Shown: positions 1 through 5,639, counted from the first letter of the stretch. The stretch: 6,494 nucleotides of DNA from Brevundimonas sp. (GCA_024711185.1 JANJTI010000311.1:1-6494), one strand, 5' to 3'. Notes: generated by a model from the sequence alone, not told the origin. Numbers and translations are program-made.

Positions 1-145
1 CCAGCACGGTGTTCTGTCCGCCCAGCGTCAGGCCCGGAAGCGAACCCCGCCAGGGGCCGCCATTGGCGGGATCGAAGAGCCGGGATTTTGTGGCGGGGCG
101 CCCGTCGGGTTTGAAGGTCGCCGGGTCGAAGTCTCTGCGCGCCAT
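1..145 (-). CDS. Unrecognised protein, N-terminal part only (runs off the left edge)
   Basis: An open frame on the minus strand begins with ATG at 145-143 and stays open for 48 codons to the window edge. A good ribosome-binding site (GGAG, about 7 bases upstream) precedes the ATG, and the start lies 23 bases after the dnaX stop, so it is probably co-transcribed with dnaX. The visible residues begin MARRDFDPATFKPDG and are polar, with several prolines, glycines and basic residues. No signal peptide, membrane segment or known motif can be seen in this fragment. In relatives dnaX is often followed by ybaB and recR, but this N-terminus does not resemble either protein as I remember them. Translation signal and spacing support a real gene; its function cannot be stated. 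Confidence 0.6.
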   Translation of the reverse strand, partial: MARRDFDPATFKPDGRPATKSRLFDPANGGPWRGSLPGLTLGGQNTVL

Positions 146-168
146 GCCGCTTCTCCGGTCTTCGGTCT

Positions 169-2052
169 TCAGTCCTCGTCCCCCGCCTCGTCCGGGATCG
201 CCGGCAGCTCCACCGGCGCGGCCAGGGTGCGAATCTCGCCGATCCTCGCGCCCGGGAAGGCCTCCAGCACGGCCGCCACGAACGGATCGGCCTCGACCGC
301 GGCGCGCTCCTCGGCGCGCTTGCGGCGGTCGATCTCGATCATGGTCTCGCCGCCGCCCTGGCCGTTGGCCGCGATCAGCCAGGTGCGGCCGGTCCAGTCC
401 TTGAGGCGGGAGGCCAGCTTGCGGGCGAGGTCGACGGGCGCGCCCTCGACGCTCTCGTAGGTGATGGCGCCGGGCTTGAAGGCGACCGGGCGGACGTAGC
501 GCTGGACGTCCATCTGAAGGCCGACCTCGCGCTTCTCGCCGATCAGGGCGACCACCGCCTCGAAGGTCTGCGGGTCCGGCAGGGCCGGAGCCGCGACGGG
601 ACGCGCCGCCAGCTGGGCGGAGGCGCCGCCCCCTCCCCCGCCGCCGGAGGGGCCCCGCGGTGCGCCCCCGCCGCCGACCGGCTCGCCGTCGCGCACGGCC
701 TTCAGCGCCTCCTCGGGGCCTGGCAGGTCGGCGGCGTAAGCGAGGCGGACGATGGCCATCTCGACCGCGTCGGCCGGGTTGGGCGCGCGCCGCACCTCAT
801 CCAGCGCCTTGAGCAGCATCTGCCAGACCCGCGACAGGGTCCCGGCCGAGATCACCGCGCCGAGCGCCGCCAGCTTCTGGGCCTGGTCGTTGGGCAGGCG
901 GGTCGCCTGCGGCCCCAGCATCTTGGCCACCGAGGCGGCGTGGCAGTGCTCGAGCAGATCGTTGGTCACCTGCACCGGGTCGGCGCCGTAGCCGTAAAGG
1001 GTGCGGAAGCTCTCCAGCGCCTCGGGCGTGCGCCCGGCCATGATCGATTCGAACAGGGCGATGGTCTGGCTGCGGTCGGCGAGGCCGAGCATGTCGCGGA
1101 CCGTCGTCGTCTGCACCAGCTCGCCCTTCTCGGCCTGCACCAGGGCCTGGTCGAGCAGCGACAGGCCGTCGCGCACCGAGCCCTCGGCGGCGCGGGCGAT
1201 CAGGGCCAGGGCGTCCGGCTCGATGCGCATGCCCTCGAGTTCGGCGATGCGGCCGAGGTGGTCGACGAGGATCTCCGGCTCCACCCGCCGCAGGTCGAAA
1301 CGCTGGCAACGGCTGAGGATGGTCACCGGCACCTTGCGGATTTCGGTGGTGGCGAAGATGAATTTGGCGTGCGGCGGCGGCTCCTCCAGGGTCTTCAGCA
1401 GGGCGTTGAACGCCTGCGTCGACAGCATGTGGACCTCGTCGAGGACGTAGACCTTGTACCGCGCTTCGACCGGGGCGTAGCGAACACTCTCGAGGATGTC
1501 GCGGATGTCGTTGACCCCGGTGTGCGAGGCGGCGTCCATCTCCATCACGTCCATGTGCTGGCCGGCCATGATGGCGGCGTCGTGCCGTCCATGTGCGGTC
1601 AGCTGGAGCGACGGGCGGTCGATGGAGTCCGTCTCGTTGTTCAGGGCCCGGGCCAGCAGGCGGGCGGTGGTGGTCTTGCCCACTCCGCGGACGCCGGTAA
1701 GCATGAAGGCGTGGGCGATGCGGCCGGTGGCGAAGGCGTTGGTGAGCGTCCTCACCATCGCCTCCTGACCGATCAGGTCCTCGAAGGTGCGCGGCCGGTA
1801 TTTGCGGGCCAGCACGGTATAGGCCTCGCCGCCCCCGGCGGATGGTTCAGCGATCAGGGGGGATGAGGCGGCGGCGGTCCGGGCGGGCGGCGCGGCCTCG
1901 ACCGGCGCGGCGGCGGCCTCGGCCTCGCGCATGCCGGCGGGCTCCGGGGCGCCGAACATGTCCTCGGTATTGGGGTCGCGCTCGACGACCTCCGCCTCAG
2001 GGGCGTCCTCGTCCCAGGGGGGACCGTCGAGACTCGGGTCGCTGTGGCTCAT
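169..2052 (-). CDS. dnaX: DNA polymerase III subunit tau/gamma (clamp loader ATPase)
   Basis: The 627-residue protein is the ATPase subunit of the clamp loader, which opens the DnaN sliding clamp and places it on primed DNA. Residues 1-77 are an acidic, alanine-rich extension; homology to DnaX starts at YTVLARKYRPRTFEDLIGQ (78-96). Seen directly: Walker A GVRGVGKT (120-127), Walker B VYVLDEVH (201-208; D205, E206), the SRC motif (S247, R248, C249) that supplies the trans-acting arginine finger, and a sensor-2-like GSVRDGLSLLDQ (291-302). Domain III runs to about 450, a glycine-rich linker spans 460-476, and a tau-type C-terminal region follows from about 495. The usual zinc module between Walker A and Walker B has no cysteine. 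The start is the ATG at 2052, with only a weak GGGG upstream; ffs lies just ahead of it. No A-rich slippery site of the Escherichia coli frameshift type is visible near the linker. Confidence 0.98.
   Translation of the reverse strand: MSHSDPSLDGPPWDEDAPEAEVVERDPNTEDMFGAPEPAGMREAEAAAAPVEAAPPARTAAASSPLIAEPSAGGGEAYTVLARKYRPRTFEDLIGQEAMVRTLTNAFATGRIAHAFMLTGVRGVGKTTTARLLARALNNETDSIDRPSLQLTAHGRHDAAIMAGQHMDVMEMDAASHTGVNDIRDILESVRYAPVEARYKVYVLDEVHMLSTQAFNALLKTLEEPPPHAKFIFATTEIRKVPVTILSRCQRFDLRRVEPEILVDHLGRIAELEGMRIEPDALALIARAAEGSVRDGLSLLDQALVQAEKGELVQTTTVRDMLGLADRSQTIALFESIMAGRTPEALESFRTLYGYGADPVQVTNDLLEHCHAASVAKMLGPQATRLPNDQAQKLAALGAVISAGTLSRVWQMLLKALDEVRRAPNPADAVEMAIVRLAYAADLPGPEEALKAVRDGEPVGGGGAPRGPSGGGGGGGASAQLAARPVAAPALPDPQTFEAVVALIGEKREVGLQMDVQRYVRPVAFKPGAITYESVEGAPVDLARKLASRLKDWTGRTWLIAANGQGGGETMIEIDRRKRAEERAAVEADPFVAAVLEAFPGARIGEIRTLAAPVELPAIPDEAGDED
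625..675 (-). other. Glycine-rich linker of DnaX (candidate partial-proteolysis stop signal)
   Basis: This stretch codes for DnaX residues 460-476: four glycines, a short Ala-Pro-Arg-Gly-Pro-Ser break, then seven glycines. It lies directly after the folded AAA+ and domain III part. In Caulobacter crescentus a glycine-rich region next to a structured domain makes ClpXP release a stable gamma-like DnaX fragment (Vass and Chien, 2013). The tract here has the same composition and place, so a similar role is inferred, not shown. Confidence 0.6.
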
Positions 2053-2057
2053 GCCCC

Positions 2058-2086
2058 GTCATAGCGTGAGCGCGCGCCGACGCTAA
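2058..2086 (-). promoter_or_regulatory. Weak candidate promoter for dnaX
   Basis: On the minus strand, GCTATGAC (2065-2058) matches the Caulobacter housekeeping -10 consensus GCTANAWC at seven of eight positions. TTAGCGT (2086-2080) lies 14 bases upstream but is a poor -35. Transcription would start at or within a few bases of the dnaX ATG, giving a leaderless or nearly leaderless message, which would fit the weak ribosome-binding site. The same bases can form a small stem (AGCGT/ACGCT, 2063-2084). dnaX may equally be read through from the ffs promoter. Confidence 0.28.
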
Positions 2087-2109
2087 GGGCGGGACTTCAA
2101 GATCTCGGG

Positions 2110-2205
2110 GAAAGGTGGAGACCGCGACCCGAAGGGGGATTCGTTGTGGCTGCTGCCTTCCGGCCCTGACCAGGTTGGCGAAGCCTTCGCCCGCGATCTC
2201 CACGC
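2110..2205 (-). ncRNA. ffs: Small bacterial signal recognition particle RNA (4.5S RNA)
   Basis: The RNA binds Ffh to form the signal recognition particle that targets nascent membrane proteins to FtsY and the translocon. The minus strand carries the near-invariant apical core: CCTGGTCAGG, a GGAA tetraloop within GGCCGGAAGGC, and the AGCAGCC side of the symmetric loop (about 2175-2148). A long hairpin encloses it: GTGGAGA (2203-2197) pairs with TCTCCAC (2121-2115), extended by TCGCG with CGCGG, and further in by CGAAGG with CCTTCG. About 96 bases agrees with the small 4.5S class without an Alu domain. The 5' end is placed from the promoter spacing and the 3' end from the helix end; both are uncertain by several bases. 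No intrinsic terminator follows, so the 3' end may arise by processing of a transcript that continues into dnaX. Confidence 0.94.
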
Positions 2206-2210
2206 GGGGA

Positions 2211-2237
2211 TATGAAGCTTCGGGCTCGCCGATGCAA
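2211..2237 (-). promoter_or_regulatory. Candidate ffs promoter
   Basis: On the minus strand, TTGCATC (2237-2231) and GCTTCATA (2218-2211) are separated by 12 bases. They approximate the Caulobacter sigma-73 promoter consensus, TTGaCgS, 10-14 bases, GCTANAWC. The predicted start falls near 2205-2203, exactly where the SRP helix begins, which supports the call. The element sits in the roughly 56-base gap between ffs and the divergent nudC. Confidence 0.45.
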
Positions 2238-2261
2238 GCGCCGCCGCGCTAGAAGGCCGCC

Positions 2262-3194
2262 ATGGCCCTCCCCGCTCTGAACACCTTCGCCGGCAATCCG
2301 CTCGACCGGGCGGGTGACCGGCGCAACGACCCGGAATGGCTGGCCGGGCAGGAGACCAATCCGGAGGCCGTGGCCATGGTCATCTGGCAAGGCCGCCCGC
2401 TGGTCGAGGACCACGCCGACGGCCCGCGGCTGGCGTGGCTGGGGCTGGAGCACGCCCGCGCCGTGGTGCCGGACCGCGAACTGTTCCTCGGCCTGTGGAA
2501 GGAGGCGCCGGTCTTCGCGGTCGAGGTGGAGAGCTCGCTCGACCCGGCCTCGGGGCCGCTGGCCGGGCTGGGCGCCTTCATGGAGATGCGCGACGCCGCC
2601 GCCCTGCTGACCGGCCCCGACGCGGCCATGGCGGGGACGGCGAAGAGCCTGTTCGAGTGGCGCGGGCGGCACGGCTTCTGCGCCGCATGCGGGGTGGAAA
2701 GCGACACGGCGGCGGGCGGGTGGAAGCGCATCTGCCCGGCCTGCCGCACCGAGCATTTCCCGCGTGTCGATCCGGTGACCATCATGCTGCCGGTCTACCG
2801 CGGCGGCGCTGAGCCGGTCTGCCTGCTGGGACGGCAGGCGAGCTGGCCATCGGGGCGAATGTCGGCGCTGGCCGGCTTCCTCGAGCCGGGCGAGTCGATC
2901 GAGGAAGCCTGCGCCCGCGAGGTTGAGGAGGAGGCGGGCCTGACGGTGACGGCGGTGCGCTACCACTCCAGCCAGCCGTGGCCGTTTCCCGGCCAGCTGA
3001 TGATCGGTCTGATCTGCGAGGTCGAGTCCGATCAGGCGGCGCCGGACCAGACCGAGCTGGAGGCGGTGGCGTGGCTGACGCGCGACGAGGCGCGGGCCTG
3101 CCTCGACGGAGCTCACGCGACGATCAAGGCGCCGCCGCGGATCGCTATCGCGCGGACGCTGCTGCAGGCGTGGGTCGACGGGTTCGCCCCCTAG
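2262..3194 (+). CDS. nudC: NADH pyrophosphatase / NAD-cap removing Nudix hydrolase
   Basis: The 310-residue protein belongs to the NudC family, cytosolic Nudix enzymes that split NAD(H) into nicotinamide mononucleotide and AMP; the E. coli enzyme also removes NAD caps from RNA 5' ends. A divergent N-terminal domain (1-130) precedes a zinc ribbon with C140, C143, C158 and C161. The Nudix box is perfect: G205, five residues, E211, seven residues, REVEEEAGL (219-227), with E223 and E224 as the metal-binding pair. The NudC-specific motif follows as SQPWPFP (237-243). The next two residues are GQ, where the family signature SQPWPFPxS has a serine. The ATG at 2262 has AGAAGG 5 bases upstream. The length is somewhat greater than the 257 residues of E. 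coli NudC, owing to the N-terminal domain. The gene stands alone, divergent from ffs and convergent with kdsB, with which it shares the stop bases. Confidence 0.97.
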   Translation: MALPALNTFAGNPLDRAGDRRNDPEWLAGQETNPEAVAMVIWQGRPLVEDHADGPRLAWLGLEHARAVVPDRELFLGLWKEAPVFAVEVESSLDPASGPLAGLGAFMEMRDAAALLTGPDAAMAGTAKSLFEWRGRHGFCAACGVESDTAAGGWKRICPACRTEHFPRVDPVTIMLPVYRGGAEPVCLLGRQASWPSGRMSALAGFLEPGESIEEACAREVEEEAGLTVTAVRYHSSQPWPFPGQLMIGLICEVESDQAAPDQTELEAVAWLTRDEARACLDGAHATIKAPPRIAIARTLLQAWVDGFAP

Positions 3195-3913
3195 GCGAGC
3201 GCCCGGGCCGCAGCCAGATCCGCGGGATTGTCCACCGACAGGGGGGCCTCGTCGACCACTGCCGCCCAGATCTGCAGGCCCATCTCGAGAGCCCGCAGCT
3301 GCTCCAGCTTCTCCCGCTTCTCCAGGGGAGACGGAGGCGCGGCGCAGAAGCGTTCGAGGGCGGCGCGCCGGTAGCCGTAGAGGCCGATATGCCGCCAGAC
3401 GGGACCTTCGCCGTACAGGGTCGAGCGAGTGAAGTAGAGGGCGCGCCCGTGCCGGGCGCCGTCGGGCAGGGCCAGCACCGCCTTGACCACGTCGGGGTTG
3501 GTGCGATCCGAGGCGTCGGCCTCGGGAGCCGCGAGGGTGGCGATGTCGCAGGCCGGCTCGGCAGCCAGCAGGTCGGCGCAAGCGCGGGCCAGCCCCGGAT
3601 CGGCGAACGGCATGTCGCCCTGCAGGTTGACCACGGCGTCGTGGCGACCGTCCGGGTCCAACGCCTCGAGCGCGGCTCGGATGCGGTCGGAGCCCGACGG
3701 CAGGTCCGGATCGGTCAGCACGGCCCGGCCGCCGGCCGCCTCGACCGCCGCGACGATCTCCGCATCTCCGGCGGCGACGGCCACAGGCAGGCCCGAAGCG
3801 GCCGCCTGTTCGTACGCCCGCACGATCATCGGCCTGCCGCCGATGTCGGCCAGCGGCTTGCCCGGCAGTCGAGTGGCGGCCATGCGGGCGGGAATGAGGA
3901 CGAGGGGATTCAT
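3191..3913 (-). CDS. kdsB: 3-deoxy-manno-octulosonate cytidylyltransferase (CMP-Kdo synthetase)
   Basis: KdsB activates Kdo with CTP to CMP-Kdo in the cytosol, supplying the inner-core sugar of lipopolysaccharide. The 240 residues match the family length (E. coli 248). Seen directly: the nucleotide-binding start LVLIPARMAATRLPGKPL (4-21; R10, R15, K19), SGSDR (73-77), VNLQGDMP (95-102) with the conserved D100, ALYFTRS (158-164), RHIGLYGYR (174-182), PSPLEKREKLEQLR (194-207) and SVDNP (226-230) with D228. The usual 'VATD' before helix 2 reads VAAGD (46-50), a modest deviation. The ATG at 3913 is fixed by the family start; upstream sequence only continues the frame without homology. The ribosome-binding site is weak (AGGCGG about 10 bases away). 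The gene ends inside the nudC stop codon and diverges from a c-type cytochrome gene, a neighbour it has in other alphaproteobacteria as I recall. Confidence 0.97.
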   Translation of the reverse strand: MNPLVLIPARMAATRLPGKPLADIGGRPMIVRAYEQAAASGLPVAVAAGDAEIVAAVEAAGGRAVLTDPDLPSGSDRIRAALEALDPDGRHDAVVNLQGDMPFADPGLARACADLLAAEPACDIATLAAPEADASDRTNPDVVKAVLALPDGARHGRALYFTRSTLYGEGPVWRHIGLYGYRRAALERFCAAPPSPLEKREKLEQLRALEMGLQIWAAVVDEAPLSVDNPADLAAARALA

Positions 3914-3966
3914 CGGTCGAACGCCGCCTGCGACGCCCGGTCGGGTCCGGGCCGGTTGCGAAGGCC

Positions 3967-3995
3967 GCGCTAGCGTGTAAGAGACGCCCACGCAA
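3967..3995 (-). promoter_or_regulatory. Weak candidate promoter for kdsB in the divergent spacer
   Basis: The 138-base spacer 3914-4051 separates the kdsB and cytochrome starts. On the minus strand TTGCGTG (3995-3989) and GCTAGCGC (3974-3967) are 14 bases apart and loosely fit the sigma-73 pattern; only part of each box matches. CGCTAGCG (3968-3975) is an 8-base palindrome. No convincing plus-strand promoter for the cytochrome gene was found; TTGCGAA (3956-3962) lies too close to the same GCTAGCG. No TTAA-N7-TTAA CtrA site is present. Confidence 0.27.
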
Positions 3996-4051
3996 GAATT
4001 CGCCCGCCGTCTCCGCGGCCGGGCCCTAACGGACGGGATGCGACGACGCGC

Positions 4052-4792
4052 ATGAGCGGCGATCTGAAGTGGAACAAGATTCTGGGCGCCGGTCTGGCGA
4101 CCGCCTTCGTCATCATCGGCGTCCAGCAGCTGACGGGCGCCATCTACCACACCGAAGCCCCTGAAAAGATGGGCTACTTCGTCGACGCGCCGGAAGAGGC
4201 CGCGGGCGGCGCCGCCGAGGCGGTGCTGCCGCCGGACTGGGGCACCCTGCTGCCGGTCGCCGATCTCGCCGCCGGCGAGGCCGCCTTCGCGCGCTGCCAG
4301 GCCTGCCACAACGTGGCCCAGGGCGGCGCCAACGGCATCGGCCCGAACTTGTTCGGCGTCGTCGGCGGCCCCGTCATGCACTCGGCCGGCTTCGCCTATT
4401 CGGACGCCATGGCCGCGCACAAGGCGGAGGCGCCGACCTGGACCTATGACGAACTCGACCAGTTCATCACCAATCCTGGCCGGCACGTCCCGGGCACCAA
4501 GATGTCCTTCGCCGGCATCCGTGATCAGCAGACCCGCGTCAACCTGATCGCTTGGCTGCGCAGCCAGGGTTCGGGCGGCTACGCCGTGCCGGCCCCCGAT
4601 CCGGCCCGTCAGCCGGGCGCCGCGGCCCCCGCGGAAGGCGATCCGGTCGCTCCGGGCGCGCTCGAGGCGGCGGAAGACGCCGGCGGAGCCGCCGGCGGCG
4701 CGCCGATCGACGGCCCCGCCGGCCAGCCGGCCACCCAGGAGTCTCCGGCCGCCCCGTCCTCGGCCAGCAGCTCGACGGAAAGCCCCCGCTAG
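4052..4792 (+). CDS. Membrane-anchored class I c-type cytochrome (CycM/c552-like)
   Basis: The 246-residue protein has a short polar start (MSGDLKWNK), one hydrophobic segment at about 11-31 that probably stays as an uncleaved anchor, a linker, and a class I cytochrome c domain at about 70-172. The haem site is CQACH (82-86; C82 and C85 covalent, H86 axial); the other axial ligand is M151 in PGTKMSF. TRVNLIAWLR (161-170) is the usual C-terminal helix. The layout matches CycM-type cytochromes that carry electrons between the bc1 complex and terminal oxidases at the periplasmic face; this role is inferred from the family. Residues 173-246 form a long Ala/Pro/Gly/Ser tail without motifs, beyond the normal end of the domain. 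The ATG at 4052 has only a distant GGACGGGA. A strong terminator follows directly, so the gene is probably monocistronic. The haem-binding fold is certain; the exact partner is not. Confidence 0.95.
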   Translation: MSGDLKWNKILGAGLATAFVIIGVQQLTGAIYHTEAPEKMGYFVDAPEEAAGGAAEAVLPPDWGTLLPVADLAAGEAAFARCQACHNVAQGGANGIGPNLFGVVGGPVMHSAGFAYSDAMAAHKAEAPTWTYDELDQFITNPGRHVPGTKMSFAGIRDQQTRVNLIAWLRSQGSGGYAVPAPDPARQPGAAAPAEGDPVAPGALEAAEDAGGAAGGAPIDGPAGQPATQESPAAPSSASSSTESPR

Positions 4793-4813
4793 GTCGGGAC
4801 GATCGACACGACG

Positions 4814-4843
4814 AGGCCCCGCCGGCGACGGCGGGGCCTTTTT
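4814..4843 (+). terminator. Rho-independent terminator of the cytochrome gene
   Basis: A perfect 10-base-pair stem (AGGCCCCGCC, 4814-4823, with GGCGGGGCCT, 4830-4839) encloses the 6-base loop GGCGAC. It is followed by four T residues and then CGTTT. It starts 22 bases after the cytochrome stop. On the opposite strand no T tract follows the stem, so it is best read as a plus-strand terminator, although the hairpin could also hinder transcripts of the convergent peptidase gene ending at 4860. Confidence 0.95.
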
Positions 4844-4859
4844 CGTTTCCGGACGAGAT

Positions 4860-5639
4860 TCAGAGGCGACGGAAGCGCGGCGCGCTGAAGCCTTCCGCCG
4901 CGTAGCGCGCCTCGGCCTCGGCAAGCGGTTCGATGACGACTGCGCCATGCGCGCCGGTGGCGTGCAGGACGCGCTGTGCGTCGAGGACGAAGGCCGAATG
5001 GCCGTTCCACGGACCTGCGCCCGGATGCAGCCAGACCACCAGATCGCCGCGGCGCGCATCCGCGCGGGCGATCTCGTCGCCCAGCTCGGCCTGCTGGTCG
5101 GCGTAGCGGGGCGCGGCGCGGCCGCAGGCGTAGAGGGCCTGCTGGACCAGGCCGCAGCAGTCGGTGGCGCGCGACGAGCGGGCGCCGAGGCGGTGCGGCA
5201 CCCCGAGGAGACGCTCGGCGACGGTCAACGGATCCCGCTCGAAGCTCCCGATGGGGCGGAGATCGTCGCCGCGCGCTTCCGCCACAAGGGCGTTGAGCGG
5301 CAGGGCGGACGAAACGGCGGAGACGCTGGCCCCCGGTGGCGGGGCGCCCTCTGAGAGGGCCGCGCGATCGACCCAGCCGACCACGCCGTCACGGCGGGCC
5401 TGGCCCCAGACGCGGTCGCCGCGGCTTTCCAGCACGTCGAAGGCCTCGCCGAAGATCAGCTCGTCGACAGGCTCGCCGCCGACCGCGTCATCATGAATGT
5501 CGGCGACCGGCGCCGTGCAGCGCATCGGCCGCGCCGCCCGGTAGGCGTCGGCGCGAACCAGTCCCTCCAGCGCCTGCTCGGCCAGGTCCGGCCGTGCAAG
5601 GGTGGTGCGGGGGTCGAAAGGAGCGGCGGCTGCGGTCAA
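4860..5639 (-). CDS. NlpC/P60-family cysteine peptidase with SH3b-like domain
   Basis: From the TTG at 5639 this is a 259-residue protein. The start region (FDPRTTLARPDLAEQALEG) resembles that of alphaproteobacterial NlpC/P60 proteins. A bacterial SH3-like domain covers about 40-95 (AFDVLESRGDRVWG, GVVGWVDRAAL). The papain-like NlpC/P60 domain covers about 140-259, with the nucleophile in DCCGLVQ (first Cys, C161), a histidine in GHSAFV (H214) and a third polar residue in VLHATG (H226). Family members cleave gamma-D-glutamyl-diamino acid bonds in cell-wall peptides. No signal peptide is seen, so it may act on cytosolic muropeptides; this is inference. Two deviations stand out: DCCG in place of DCSG, and HRLGARSS where the family has YxWGGRSS. 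An upstream in-frame TTG at 5684 adds 15 residues but has no ribosome-binding site; the TTG at 5639 has GGACGAG 6 bases ahead. No in-frame ATG fits. It follows the aminopeptidase gene closely. Confidence 0.92.
   Translation of the reverse strand: MTAAAAPFDPRTTLARPDLAEQALEGLVRADAYRAARPMRCTAPVADIHDDAVGGEPVDELIFGEAFDVLESRGDRVWGQARRDGVVGWVDRAALSEGAPPPGASVSAVSSALPLNALVAEARGDDLRPIGSFERDPLTVAERLLGVPHRLGARSSRATDCCGLVQQALYACGRAAPRYADQQAELGDEIARADARRGDLVVWLHPGAGPWNGHSAFVLDAQRVLHATGAHGAVVIEPLAEAEARYAAEGFSAPRFRRL

Noticed and set aside
625..675. G-rich run in dnaX as a ribosomal slippery site
   Set aside because: A G-run could slip in principle, but no heptamer of the known type, downstream stem or Shine-Dalgarno enhancer was clear, and proteolytic processing is the documented route in Caulobacter.
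940..1866. 308-codon open frame antisense to dnaX
   Set aside because: It lies wholly opposite a certain gene, its translation is Gly/Arg/Val/His-rich without motifs, and long antisense frames are expected in GC-rich DNA.
2063..2084. Hairpin between ffs and dnaX as an intrinsic terminator
   Set aside because: The stem is only 5 base pairs with a 12-base loop and no T tract follows on the minus strand.
3956..3976. Plus-strand promoter TTGCGAA with GCTAGCGT for the cytochrome gene
   Set aside because: The spacer is only 6 bases, too short for the 10-14 bases of the sigma-73 pattern.
2097..3995. Very long minus-strand open frame covering ffs, nudC and kdsB
   Set aside because: It crosses an RNA gene and is out of frame with two clear coding regions; the translation is Arg/Gly/Pro-rich low complexity, typical of a GC shadow.
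3914..5059. Extending kdsB upstream to a 622-residue protein
   Set aside because: Homology begins exactly at MNPLVLIPARMAATRLPGKP. The extension is antisense to the cytochrome gene and crosses its terminator, so it is not a fusion.
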